Translations under genes and position numbers: made by a program
From: Bacteroidota bacterium
GTDB taxonomy: Bacteria > Bacteroidota > Bacteroidia > UBA8524
NCBI GenBank assembly: GCA_008933805.1
Contig: WBUH01000009.1
Span: 62,001-126,000 of the forward strand
Length of the DNA: 64,000 nucleotides
Direction: 5' to 3'
Notes under the pieces: model-generated
What the model was told of the DNA's origin: nothing
What the model saw: the letters and a program-made list of their open reading frames with translations, nothing else
Database searches by the model: none
Shown here: in pieces, positions 43,556 through 52,418 of the stretch
How positions within the stretch are numbered: position 1 is the stretch's first letter
How the letters are laid out: each line of letters begins with the position of its first letter

Positions 43556-43584
43556 TTGTTCGTATTAAAATTTTATTAGATTTG
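43556..43584 (+). promoter_or_regulatory. Promoter of nqr operon
   Basis: TTG (43556-43558) and the exact -7 consensus TAGATTTG (43577-43584) are separated by 18 nt. The nqrA start is 75 nt downstream, leaving a leader of about 70 nt. Confidence 0.65.
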
Positions 43585-43659
43585 TCTCGGTTTAAACTAA
43601 CCGCAAACATTTATTTTATCATCGGTTAGCCTCAAAGGCAATCACTTGGTAATACGCTC

Positions 43660-45018
43660 ATGAGTAAAACAATAAAACTCAAAAAAGGGTACGACATTAA
43701 ACTGGTTGGTGACGTATCCGCCAACACGGGCAGTTTTGATACACCCAAAACCTATTCAGTTAAACCAACTGATTTTGTTGGTCTATCCCCTAAACTTAAA
43801 GTTGAAATCGGCGCTGAAGTAAAAGCAGGTACTCCCTTGTTTTTTATCAAAGAAATGCCTGAAATTATGATTACATCACCTGTTAGTGGTGAAGTAATTG
43901 AAATCAACCGCGGTGCAAAAAGGGCTATTTTGGAGATAAAAATCCTAGCCGACAGCAAAATGGCTTACGAGCAATTTGCTATGGGTAACCCCGGTCACAT
44001 GGATGCAGCAATTGTTAAACAAACATTGCTAAACAGCGGTGCTTGGGCAACCATCAAACAGCGTCCGTTTACCAAAATTGCAAATCCTGCCGAAACCCCG
44101 AAAAGTATCTTTATTTCAGGGTTCGACAGTAGTCCGTTAGCGCCTGATTATAACTACATTCTTAACGGAAGGGATGAAGATTTTCAATGGGGTATTAATG
44201 CACTTATAATGCTAACTTCAGGCAAAAAAATATATCTTAACCTGAAGGACGGAGTAAAGGCATGCAGTGCTTTTGCAAACGCCAAAGGTGTTGAAATCAA
44301 CAGCTTTAGCGGCCCTCACCCAGCTGGTAACGTAGGCGTGCAAATACATCACATTTCACCCATAAGCAAAGGAGATATTGTTTGGACGGTGAACCCCGAA
44401 GATGTGGCTAACATAGGTAAGCTTTTCAAAGAAGGTAAATACGAGGCCGACCGCACTGTAGCTCTTACAGGCTCAGAAGCGAACGAAAGTGCCCGTAAAT
44501 ACTATAAAGTTAAAGCCGGTGCTTGTGTTGAAACGTTGTTAAATAACAATTTAAGCGCAGGCAAAAACCGTATTATTAGTGGTAATGTGCTTACAGGTAC
44601 AAAAATAGCCGCTAACGGATATTTAGGTTTTTACGACCACCAAATTACCGTAATACCTGAAGGTGAAAACCCTGAGTTTTTAGGTTGGTTGATACCTACG
44701 TATTCACGCCCAAGTATTTCAAAAACCTTCCTTTCATACCTTACTCCCAACAAGAAATTTAAAGTAAACACCAACATGCACGGCGAAGAACGCGCATTGG
44801 TTGTTACCGGTGAATACGAAAAAGTATTGCCAATGGATATTTTGCCCCAGTACTTGCTGAAAGCTATTTTAGCAAACGACCTTGAGGCAATGGAAGCTCT
44901 TGGTTTGCTTGAGTTGGATGAGGAAGATATGGCATTGTGCGAATTTGTTTGCACCTCAAAAATGCCCATTCAAAAGTTAATCCGCGAAGGGTTAGCAGTA
45001 TTAGAAAAAGAAGGTTAA
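43660..45018 (+). CDS. nqrA: Na+-translocating NADH:quinone reductase subunit A
   Basis: The 452-residue soluble subunit begins MSKTIKLKKGYDIKLVGD and contains KPTDFVGLSPKLKVEIG, ISGFDSSPLAPDYNYIL and GPHPAGNVGVQIHHI, all typical of NqrA. It forms the cytoplasmic part of the NQR respiratory complex, which couples NADH oxidation to sodium export. It is first of six tightly packed nqr genes with a consensus promoter. Confidence 0.97.
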   Translation: MSKTIKLKKGYDIKLVGDVSANTGSFDTPKTYSVKPTDFVGLSPKLKVEIGAEVKAGTPLFFIKEMPEIMITSPVSGEVIEINRGAKRAILEIKILADSKMAYEQFAMGNPGHMDAAIVKQTLLNSGAWATIKQRPFTKIANPAETPKSIFISGFDSSPLAPDYNYILNGRDEDFQWGINALIMLTSGKKIYLNLKDGVKACSAFANAKGVEINSFSGPHPAGNVGVQIHHISPISKGDIVWTVNPEDVANIGKLFKEGKYEADRTVALTGSEANESARKYYKVKAGACVETLLNNNLSAGKNRIISGNVLTGTKIAANGYLGFYDHQITVIPEGENPEFLGWLIPTYSRPSISKTFLSYLTPNKKFKVNTNMHGEERALVVTGEYEKVLPMDILPQYLLKAILANDLEAMEALGLLELDEEDMALCEFVCTSKMPIQKLIREGLAVLEKEG

Positions 45019-45048
45019 TTATTAGTTTGAAGTAAGTTATATCACGCA

Positions 45049-46224
45049 ATGAAGTTTCTTCAAAAACAATTAGATAAAATAAGGCCCAATTTTCAAAAAG
45101 GGGGTAAGTTTTATTGGTTGCACTCAACCTTTGATGCTACCGAAACCTTCCTTTTTGTACCCGGCGAAACTACCCACAATGGGGCACACATACGCGATGG
45201 CGTTGATTTGAAACGTACCATGTTTACCGTGGTAATAGCTATGTTACCAGTATTGCTGTTTGGTTTGTGGAACACCGGCTATCAGCACTTTGTGGCATTA
45301 GGCAAAGCAGATACGGCATCTTTACTTGACTGCTTTGGTTTTGGCTTGATACAGGTACTACCCATTGTTATCGTTTCATACGGAGTGGGTTTGGGTATAG
45401 AGTTTTTCTTTTGCCAGATAAAAGGTCACAAAGTAAACGAGGGCTTTTTGGTTACGGGTATGTTGATACCTTTATGCCTTCCTCCCACAATACCCTTGTG
45501 GATGGTGGCCGTAGGCACTGCATTTGCCGTAATAATTGGTAAAGAAGTATTTGGCGGTACAGGGATGAACTTGTTGAACCCAGCCTTAACTGCCCGTGTG
45601 TTTTTGTTTTTTGCTTACCCTGCATACATGGCCGGTGAATACCGTGCCGACCAAGAATATATTTGGTTTACGGCCAACCGTGCCGAAGTTGCCGATGGTT
45701 TTAGCGGTGCTACCATATTAGCACGCGCTGCCGAAGGTAAAGCGTATGGCTACAGTGCTTGGGAAGCCTTTATCGGCGCAATACCCGGTTCAGTGGGCGA
45801 AACCTCTACATTAGCGTGTTTAATAGGAGCAGCTATACTTATCATTACCGGTGTAGGCAGCTGGCGTATTATGCTTGCAACCTTTGCTGGCGGTGCTGCA
45901 ATGGGCTTGTTACTAAATGAGTTGACTCCATCACCAACTCACTTTATGGCTATGCCATTCTATTACCATTTATTAATAGGCGGGTTTGCTTTTGGTGCTA
46001 TTTATATGGCTACCGACCCTGTATCGGCAGCACAAACCGACCGCGGAAAACTGATATACGGTTTCTTAATAGGTGTATTCTGTGTACTTATCAGGGTGTT
46101 TAACCCTGCATACCCCGAGGGCATGATGTTGGCAATATTGCTAATGAACATTTTTGCCCCGCTTATTGATTATTTTGTAGTAAACGCAAACAAAAAAAGG
46201 AGATTAGCCCGTGCAACGATCTAA
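45049..46224 (+). CDS. nqrB: Na+-NQR subunit B
   Basis: The 391-residue integral membrane subunit has about ten helices. It carries the covalent-FMN motif FSGATILARAAEG (Thr of SGAT, about residue 227) intact, and the loop GGTGMNLLNPALTARVF. It provides the main sodium pathway and the quinone site of the complex. The gene overlaps nqrC by 14 nt. Its intact flavin site contrasts with the damaged one in nqrC. Confidence 0.97.
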   Translation: MKFLQKQLDKIRPNFQKGGKFYWLHSTFDATETFLFVPGETTHNGAHIRDGVDLKRTMFTVVIAMLPVLLFGLWNTGYQHFVALGKADTASLLDCFGFGLIQVLPIVIVSYGVGLGIEFFFCQIKGHKVNEGFLVTGMLIPLCLPPTIPLWMVAVGTAFAVIIGKEVFGGTGMNLLNPALTARVFLFFAYPAYMAGEYRADQEYIWFTANRAEVADGFSGATILARAAEGKAYGYSAWEAFIGAIPGSVGETSTLACLIGAAILIITGVGSWRIMLATFAGGAAMGLLLNELTPSPTHFMAMPFYYHLLIGGFAFGAIYMATDPVSAAQTDRGKLIYGFLIGVFCVLIRVFNPAYPEGMMLAILLMNIFAPLIDYFVVNANKKRRLARATI

Positions 46225-46938
46225 TACTTACATCCTGTTATATACCATTGCACTAACCGTTGTGTGCGGTGTTGCCTTGGCACTTGCAAAAATGGCATTA
46301 AAGCCTGCACAGGAAACCCAAATTGAGCTTGAAAGGAAAAGAAACATTCTTTCAACCTTTATGACTTTGAAAGAAGGGGATAACCCTGAAAAAATATATG
46401 AAGCAAGGGTAAAAGCATTCGTAATTGATATTAATGGTAATAAGCTTGAGAATGAAAGTGCTGCCACCATTAGCATTGAGAAAGAAAGCAAGAAACCGGT
46501 TGCTGAAAGAAAGTTACCTGTGTATGAAATATCAGCCGAAGGAGACCCAACTAAAGTGGAATACTATGTAATACCCACATTTGGTAAAGGCTTGTGGGAT
46601 GTGATATCATCTTACATCTCAATAAAAAGTGACGGTAAAACCATTAACGGGGTTAGTTTTAACCACAAAGCTGAAACGCCCGGTTTGGGTGCCCGTATCA
46701 AGGACGATGAGGCTGTTTATAGCCGTTACAAAGGAAAATCACTTTTTGAGGGTGATAAGCCTGTAGGCGTTGAGATGCAAAAAGGCGAAGGCAATAAATA
46801 TGATGACCAACCTCACAAAATTGACGGTATGGTGCAACCCTTACCGGAAAAGGCGTGAATGCTATGGTTAAAGAATATACTGAAGCATATTCTAAATTCT
46901 TATTAAGTAAACAACAACAATCCACAGCAACCAAATAA
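46211..46938 (+). pseudogene. nqrC: Na+-NQR subunit C, frameshifted at the FMN-attachment motif
   Basis: The frame starting at GTG 46211 encodes an N-terminal membrane helix and the NqrC periplasmic domain (FGKGLWDVISSYISI, ETPGLGARI) through HKIDGM, whose ATG is at 46829-46831. It then reads unrelated codons to a stop at 46858. From 46834 a frame offset by -1 continues with ATLTGKGVNAM and KEYTEAYSKFLLSKQ to a stop at 46938, just before nqrD. The expected text is DGM-SGATxT. Four bases (one Ser codon plus one base) appear to be missing. A real deletion, an assembly error or frameshifting could explain this. Confidence 0.85.
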
Positions 46939-46942
46939 TTGT

Positions 46943-47611
46943 ATGAGTACTGAAACACTAACCGTACAAAAGCCTGCTGAGAAAAAAGAAGGGCTTTTCT
47001 CTAAGAAAAACCGAAAACTACTTACAGACCCGTTGGATAATAATAACCCTGTAACCGTGCAGGTGTTAGGTATATGTTCATCACTTGCAGTAACCGTACA
47101 AATGGAGCCCGCATTTTTTATGTGCTTGGGTTTGATGTTTGTAACTGCGTTTTCAAACCTGTTCATATCGTTGCTGCGTAACACAATACCTTCTCGTATC
47201 CGTATCATCGTTCAATTAGCAGTAGTATCGCTGTTTGTTATTTTGGTAGATGAAACCTTAAAAGCGTACGTATTCAGCATTTCACAAAAACTTTCTGTGT
47301 TTGTGGGGCTGATAATTACCAACTGTATTGTAATGGGTCGCCTAGAAGCGTATGCAATGGCTAATAAGCCTTGGCCTTCGTTTTTAGATGGTATTGGTAA
47401 CGGTATCGGATACTCGGCCATATTATTAACATTGGCGTTTGTAAGGGAACTTTTAGGCTCAGGTTCGCTATGGGGCTACAAAATATTTGAAACCGCAGGT
47501 ATTCCTTTCATCGGAAACGGTGTATTGATGATGCCCGCCGGAGCTTGTATATTAATCGGGGTGCTTATATGGGCACAACGCGCACGTAACGGATATTCAG
47601 AAGCTGATTAA
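46943..47611 (+). CDS. nqrD: Na+-NQR subunit D
   Basis: The 222-residue membrane protein has six helices; NNNPVTVQVLGICSSLAVT and TNCIVMGRLEAYAM (with the Cys that helps bind the intramembrane iron-sulfur cluster shared with NqrE) are typical. It begins 4 nt after the restored nqrC stop, so if nqrC translation ends early at 46858 coupling to nqrD could be weakened. Confidence 0.96.
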   Translation: MSTETLTVQKPAEKKEGLFSKKNRKLLTDPLDNNNPVTVQVLGICSSLAVTVQMEPAFFMCLGLMFVTAFSNLFISLLRNTIPSRIRIIVQLAVVSLFVILVDETLKAYVFSISQKLSVFVGLIITNCIVMGRLEAYAMANKPWPSFLDGIGNGIGYSAILLTLAFVRELLGSGSLWGYKIFETAGIPFIGNGVLMMPAGACILIGVLIWAQRARNGYSEAD

Positions 47612-47636
47612 TCACCCAAATTAAAAAGAAAAAGAA

Positions 47637-48248
47637 ATGGATTTAGCAAACCTGTTTGTAAAGTCAGTATTTATTGACAATATGATTTTTGCCTACTTTT
47701 TGGGTATGTGCTCTTACTTGGCCGTATCTAAAAAAGTAACAACCGCTTTTGGTTTGGGAATGGCCGTAATATTTGTATTGGGTTTCACTATTCCAATTAA
47801 CTGGCTGGTTCAGAACTACTTTTTGAACGAAGGAGCCATGGCTTGGATAAGCCCCAAATTTGCAACGGTAGACCTTAGCTTTTTGAGTTTTATCGTGTTT
47901 ATATCAGTAATTGCGGCCTTTGTACAGCTTACTGAGATGGCAGTTGAAAAGCTCTCCCCCTCACTTTACAACTCATTGGGTATTTTCCTTCCTTTGATTG
48001 CGGTAAACTGTTCAATATTAGGAGGTGCGCTATTTATGCTACAACGCCCTTATAACTTTATTGAAGCCACCACCTTCGGGTTTGGCTCAGGTTTAGGCTG
48101 GCTTCTTGCTATTGTAGCGCTTGCTGCCGTTAGAGAGAAACTAAAATATTCAGACGTTCCCAAACCGCTAAAAGGGTTGGGTATCACCTTTATTATTGTA
48201 GGGTTAATGTCGTTTGGTTTCCTAAGTTTTATGGGTTTTTCACTTTAA
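47637..48248 (+). CDS. nqrE: Na+-NQR subunit E
   Basis: The 203-residue membrane protein is homologous to NqrD in inverted topology. [17 protein letters not shown] and [17 protein letters not shown] carry the conserved Cys residues for the shared cluster. There is a 25-nt gap after nqrD. Confidence 0.96.
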   Translation: MDLANLFVKSVFIDNMIFAYFLGMCSYLAVSKKVTTAFGLGMAVIFVLGFTIPINWLVQNYFLNEGAMAWISPKFATVDLSFLSFIVFISVIAAFVQLTEMAVEKLSPSLYNSLGIFLPLIAVNCSILGGALFMLQRPYNFIEATTFGFGSGLGWLLAIVALAAVREKLKYSDVPKPLKGLGITFIIVGLMSFGFLSFMGFSL

Positions 48249-48266
48249 TGCAAAAAGAGTTTAGTT

Positions 48267-49583
48267 ATGTTATTAGCTATTGACCCCACTGTAATAGTTG
48301 CAAGTGCAGTAGTATTTACTTTGGTAATTATACTATTGGTAGTAGTGCTACAGGTAGCAGCTAAAAAGCTGGTACAACAAGGCGATGTAAAAATTGAAAT
48401 TAATGGCGAAAAAACCATAAACATTCCTGCGGGAGGTTCGTTGTTATCTGCCTTATCAAACGAGAAATTATTCCTTCCTTCAGCTTGTGGCGGCGGTGGT
48501 ACTTGTGCCATGTGCAAATGCCAGGTGTTTGAAGGCGGGGGAGATGTGTTGCCCACCGAAACCGGTCACCTAAACCGCCGTATGCAAAAAGAGCACTGGC
48601 GTTTGGCTTGCCAGGTGAAGGTGAAAAGCGACATGAAGATAAAAGTACCCGAAGAGGTATTTGGTATCAAAAAATGGGAGTGCGAAGTGGTGAGTAACTA
48701 CAACGTAGCCTCGTTTATTAAAGAGTTTGTAGTAAAACTGCCCGAAGGTGAGAACATGCACTTTGAGGCAGGCGGTTATATACAGGTGGATGTACCCGAG
48801 TGTGAAGTAGATTTCAAAAACATTGATATTACTTCGCATCCGCGTATGGGTAAACCCGCCAATGAGTTCCAAGGCGAGTGGGATAAATTTAAGCTGTGGG
48901 ATTTGAAAATGAAGAACCCTGAGCCGATTTTCCGCGCATACTCGATGGCTAACCATCCTGCCGAAGGAAACATCATTATGTTGAACATACGTATAGCTAC
49001 CCCACCTTGGGACAGGGCTGCAAATAAATGGATGGATGTAAATCCCGGTATTTGTTCTTCGTATGTGTTTAACTGTAAACCCGGTGATAAAGTAACCATT
49101 TCAGGTCCTTACGGTGAGTTCTTCATCAAAGAAACAGGTGCCGAAATGATTTATATCGGTGGTGGTGCAGGTATGGCGCCTTTGCGTTCACACTTATTCC
49201 ATTTATTCCATACCCTTCGCAATACTAACCGTAAAGTTACTTTTTGGTACGGGGGTCGCTCAAAACGTGAATTGTTCTACATGGACGATTTCAAACAAAT
49301 AGAAAAAGAGTTTCCAAACTTCCGTTTTTACGTAGTTCTTTCTGAACCATTGCCCGAAGATAACTGGGTGGTGAAGAAAGGTGTAGACGACCGTGAAGGT
49401 GACGGATTTGTTGGTTTTGTGCACCAAGCATTGATAGACCAATACTTGAGCAAACATAGCTCACCCGAAGATATTGAATACTATTTCTGCGGACCTCCGA
49501 TGATGAACGCCGCCGTATTAAAAATGTGCGACGAGTGGGGTGTGCCTAAAGAAAATGTTTCGTTTGACGATTTCGGTGGTTAA
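48267..49583 (+). CDS. nqrF: Na+-NQR subunit F (NADH-oxidising, 2Fe-2S/FAD)
   Basis: The 438-residue subunit has an N-terminal membrane helix (about 8-28). A 2Fe-2S ferredoxin domain follows with the ligands [12 protein letters not shown] and a later CQ (residues about 71-115). The FAD domain contains RAYSMANHP (near 231), and the NADH domain has [11 protein letters not shown] and the C-terminal [10 protein letters not shown]. It takes electrons from NADH and passes them into the complex. A strong terminator follows and ends the operon. Confidence 0.97.
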   Translation: MLLAIDPTVIVASAVVFTLVIILLVVVLQVAAKKLVQQGDVKIEINGEKTINIPAGGSLLSALSNEKLFLPSACGGGGTCAMCKCQVFEGGGDVLPTETGHLNRRMQKEHWRLACQVKVKSDMKIKVPEEVFGIKKWECEVVSNYNVASFIKEFVVKLPEGENMHFEAGGYIQVDVPECEVDFKNIDITSHPRMGKPANEFQGEWDKFKLWDLKMKNPEPIFRAYSMANHPAEGNIIMLNIRIATPPWDRAANKWMDVNPGICSSYVFNCKPGDKVTISGPYGEFFIKETGAEMIYIGGGAGMAPLRSHLFHLFHTLRNTNRKVTFWYGGRSKRELFYMDDFKQIEKEFPNFRFYVVLSEPLPEDNWVVKKGVDDREGDGFVGFVHQALIDQYLSKHSSPEDIEYYFCGPPMMNAAVLKMCDEWGVPKENVSFDDFGG

Positions 49584-49603
49584 TCCTCCGTTTAACTTTA
49601 TAC

Positions 49604-49631
49604 AAAAGGCTTCCCATTGGGAAGCCTTTTT
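49604..49631 (+). terminator. Intrinsic terminator of nqr operon
   Basis: AAAAGGCTTCCC and GGGAAGCCTTTT form a perfect 12-bp stem with a 3-nt loop and a T-run, 20 nt after the nqrF stop. Confidence 0.9.
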
Positions 49632-49734
49632 CATTTTATCAGGTATCATGCAGCCGTTCGTCGGCTTCATGCAAAGCCTTCCAAATAAACCGTTATTTTG
49701 CGTGTGGGTTCATAATTATACATTGCTCATAAAA

Positions 49735-51363
49735 ATGAAAAGTAACCTGACAAAATATATTGCCTTGTTGGCTATTGTAGTGGCATCACAACCTGCGTGG
49801 TCGCAAAAGAAATTCTTTTCAAGGCAAGATACATTGCGCGGTACTATCACAGCCGAGAGGGCTTGGTGGGACTTGGTGTATTACGATTTGCAATTGATAC
49901 CCGATATACGTGAGAAAACATTAAAAGGGCAAAACACCATTGTGTACAAACCCATAGCTGACGGGAATGTGATGCAGATAGACTTGCAACCGCCCATGCA
50001 GGTGGATAAGGTGTTACAGGAAGGTAAGGAGCTATCTTTTACCCGCGATGGAAATGTGTATTTAATCACAGTAACCAATAGTTCTAAAAGCACAAACGCC
50101 GTTACCGTTTACTTTAGCGGAAAACCTCGGGTTAGCCCTAACCCACCGTGGAGTGGAGGGCTTACTTGGAAAAAAGACGCTAACGGCTTACCCTTTGTAG
50201 CTACCAGTTGTCAGGGCGATGGAGCCAGTCTTTGGTGGCCTTGTAAAGACCACGCTTACGACGAACCCGACAGTATGCAAATAAGTATTACTACATCAAA
50301 AGCATTAACGGCGGTTGCAAACGGCAGATTGAGGGCTACAACCAAAACGGATACAACAGCCACTTATACTTGGTTTGTATCGAACCCGATAAATAACTAC
50401 GGGGTAAATATGAACATTGCCAGCTATGTTCATATTTCAGAAAAGTATGCAGGCAAAAACGGAACATTGGATTGTGATTATTATGTATTGCCTTATAACC
50501 TAGCCAAAGCCAAAAAGCAGTTTGCCCAGGTGAAACTGATGCTGGATGCTTTTGAAGACCGCTTTGGCCCTTATCCGTTTTATGCGGATGGTTATAAATT
50601 GGTTGAAGTGCCTTATTTAGGTATGGAACACCAAAGCAGTGTTACCTATGGAAACGGCTATCAAAACGGTTATTTGGGCAAGGATTTGAGCGGCACGGGG
50701 CAGGGGGATTTGTTTGATTTTATTATCATACACGAATCGGGACACGAGTGGTTTGCAAACAGCATTACCTGCAAGGATATTGCTGATATGTGGATACACG
50801 AAGGGTTTACCTGTTATTCAGAATCGGTGTACCTTGAATACCATCACGGTTTGGAAGCGGCTTATGAATACCTGCGCGGATTGCGCGGTAATATCGCTAA
50901 CGACCGTCCTATTATTGGCGCTTACGGAGTGAATAACCAAGGCTCAAGCGATATGTATTTTAAAGGTGCAAATATGCTGCACACACTGCGCCAGTGGGTT
51001 AATGACGACAAAGTATGGATAAATTTACTGCGAGATATTAATACCACATTTTACCATCAAACGGTTACTACCCAGCAGATTGAAGGATTTATAGCTGAAA
51101 AAACCGGTAAAAATCTTACAGCATTTTTTAACCAATATTTAAGGGATAAAAGGGTGCCCGCATTTGAATATAAGGTAGAAGGGAACTCATTTAAATACCG
51201 TTGGGCAAACTGTATTGAAACATTTGATATGCCACTGAAAGTGAGTATTGGCGGGGTTGAGAAGTGGATATACCCAACCACAAAATGGACTACTGATAAA
51301 ACAGTTTCAGACGTAATTGAGGTTGACCCTGACTTTTATATTACTACTGCAATTGTTGAATAA
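49735..51363 (+). CDS. M1-family zinc aminopeptidase, secreted
   Basis: The ATG at 49735 starts a signal peptide (MKSNLTKYIALLAIVVAS... AWSQ); the frame is open further back but runs through the nqr terminator. The 542-residue protein has GMEHQSSVTYG, the Bacteroidota form of the GxMEN exopeptidase motif, and HESGHEWFANSI with the third zinc ligand Glu in WIHEGFTCYSE (HExxH-18-E). It trims N-terminal residues from peptides in the periplasm or outside. No T9SS sorting domain is seen. Confidence 0.92.
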   Translation: MKSNLTKYIALLAIVVASQPAWSQKKFFSRQDTLRGTITAERAWWDLVYYDLQLIPDIREKTLKGQNTIVYKPIADGNVMQIDLQPPMQVDKVLQEGKELSFTRDGNVYLITVTNSSKSTNAVTVYFSGKPRVSPNPPWSGGLTWKKDANGLPFVATSCQGDGASLWWPCKDHAYDEPDSMQISITTSKALTAVANGRLRATTKTDTTATYTWFVSNPINNYGVNMNIASYVHISEKYAGKNGTLDCDYYVLPYNLAKAKKQFAQVKLMLDAFEDRFGPYPFYADGYKLVEVPYLGMEHQSSVTYGNGYQNGYLGKDLSGTGQGDLFDFIIIHESGHEWFANSITCKDIADMWIHEGFTCYSESVYLEYHHGLEAAYEYLRGLRGNIANDRPIIGAYGVNNQGSSDMYFKGANMLHTLRQWVNDDKVWINLLRDINTTFYHQTVTTQQIEGFIAEKTGKNLTAFFNQYLRDKRVPAFEYKVEGNSFKYRWANCIETFDMPLKVSIGGVEKWIYPTTKWTTDKTVSDVIEVDPDFYITTAIVE

Positions 51364-51366
51364 AAT

Positions 51367-51396
51367 ATAAGTAAATACTTAGTTTACTTATATTTG
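51367..51396 (+). promoter_or_regulatory. Promoter with ArsR-type palindrome
   Basis: ATAAGTAAATACTTAG (51367-51382) matches the inner 14 bases of the operators at 25217 and 25243. An overlapping 8-bp inverted pair (TAAGTAAA / TTTACTTA, 51368-51390) is also perfect. The exact -7 box TATATTTG (51389-51396) abuts it, 18 nt before the ATG. Confidence 0.55.
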
Positions 51397-51414
51397 TGAT
51401 AACAAAACAACACT

Positions 51415-52295
51415 ATGATACAAAAAGCACAATATGCTTGTGTAACACTATTGCTATTGCTGATTTCTTTCAACGCCTTTGCCCAGCCGGGCTGTATTGG
51501 TTTTGCTGCTGATTTTGAGTTTGGGGATGATACCGCCGATTTATTTGGAAAAACGTTATTTACTAATACTTCTACATGGACGGACAGTACTACACAATAC
51601 CGTTGGAGTTTTGGAGACGGGGACACTGTGTACACCAAGGTTCCCAATCACAGTTACTTTAAGCAAGGTACTTATAACGTATGTTTATTGGCCTATAACC
51701 TAAAACAGAACGGCGATACCACTTGCAGGGATACCACTTGCAAACAGATTACTGTGCGGTTTGACTCCTGTGTAACTCCGGTTGCAGATATTATTCGTGC
51801 TGTTGACCCAGATAGCTGTTATAAAATCTCTTTTGCTACTAACTCAATCGGACATTATTATTATTGGTTTTATGGTGATGGAGATGTGGATAGTGCTGTG
51901 CAAGTTACAAAACACACTTATGATTCAGCAGGTACATATAATGTCTGTTTAGTTGTTTTTAACATTTACGGCAATAATCAAATATGTGCAGATACTGCTT
52001 GTGATAGCATTAAGGTTTGCCTGTCAATGGGAGTTACTACCCCTCATTCAACTCAAGTTTCAATTTACCCCAACCCCGTAAACGATATATTGGTGGCGAT
52101 ATATTGGTGGTTGATATTCCCGATATGGATGAGGCGACAATGGTTAGCATTACAGATGTTACCGGCAGAGTTCAGCTGTGTAAAACAATACAAGGCACAG
52201 AGACCATTCAGGTCAATAGCCTATCGCAAGGGATATACTATATAACTGTTGAAAGAGAAGGAGTAATTCTTCTTCGCCAAAGAATAGTAAAATAG
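51415..52295 (+). pseudogene. PKD-domain secreted protein with T9SS sorting domain, frameshifted
   Basis: A signal peptide (to AFAQ) precedes two PKD domains (about residues 50-110 with YRWSFGDGDTVYTKVPNHSY, and 130-185 with YYWFYGDGDVDSAVQVTKH), then SIYPNPVNDIL, the start of a type-A T9SS C-terminal sorting domain. A perfect 14-bp tandem duplication at 52083-52110 shifts the frame, and the first frame stops at 52245 in unrelated residues. The rest of the sorting domain (VVDIPDMDEATMVSITDVTG and, near the end, GIYYITVEREG) is intact in another frame, ending at 52295. Removing one copy of the 14-mer restores one continuous protein. Confidence 0.88.
52083..52110 (+). repeat. 14-bp perfect tandem duplication in sorting domain
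   Basis: CGATATATTGGTGG occurs twice head to tail, at 52083-52096 and 52097-52110. Its length is not a multiple of three, so it breaks the frame of the PKD gene. Confidence 0.97.
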
Positions 52296-52357
52296 GTAAA
52301 GAGGGGCTTTTTTAAGTTGTGAAAGAACTTTACGAAATACTTATCGAAACCTTTTTA

Positions 52358-52383
52358 TTTAAACTAATTCTAAACTATTTTCG
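52358..52383 (+). promoter_or_regulatory. Promoter and palindromic operator of AmpG-like gene
   Basis: TTTAAAC-TAA-TTCTAAA (52358-52374) is an imperfect copy of the 17-bp palindrome at 58483. TATTTTCG (52376-52383), a -7 box with one mismatch, follows after 1 nt. Confidence 0.55.
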
Positions 52384-52418
52384 CGCGCTCATAAACACTT
52401 GAACGGAGTTAACTACTG

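Noticed and set aside
49540-49734. Upstream extension of the M1 peptidase frame
   Set aside because: It overlaps the end of nqrF in another frame and runs through the strong nqr terminator. The ATG at 49735 begins a proper signal peptide.
50610-50650. Possible loss of the GAMEN motif in the M1 peptidase
   Set aside because: GMEHQSSVTYG is a recurring variant in Bacteroidota M1 enzymes and the zinc site is complete, so it is not a defect.
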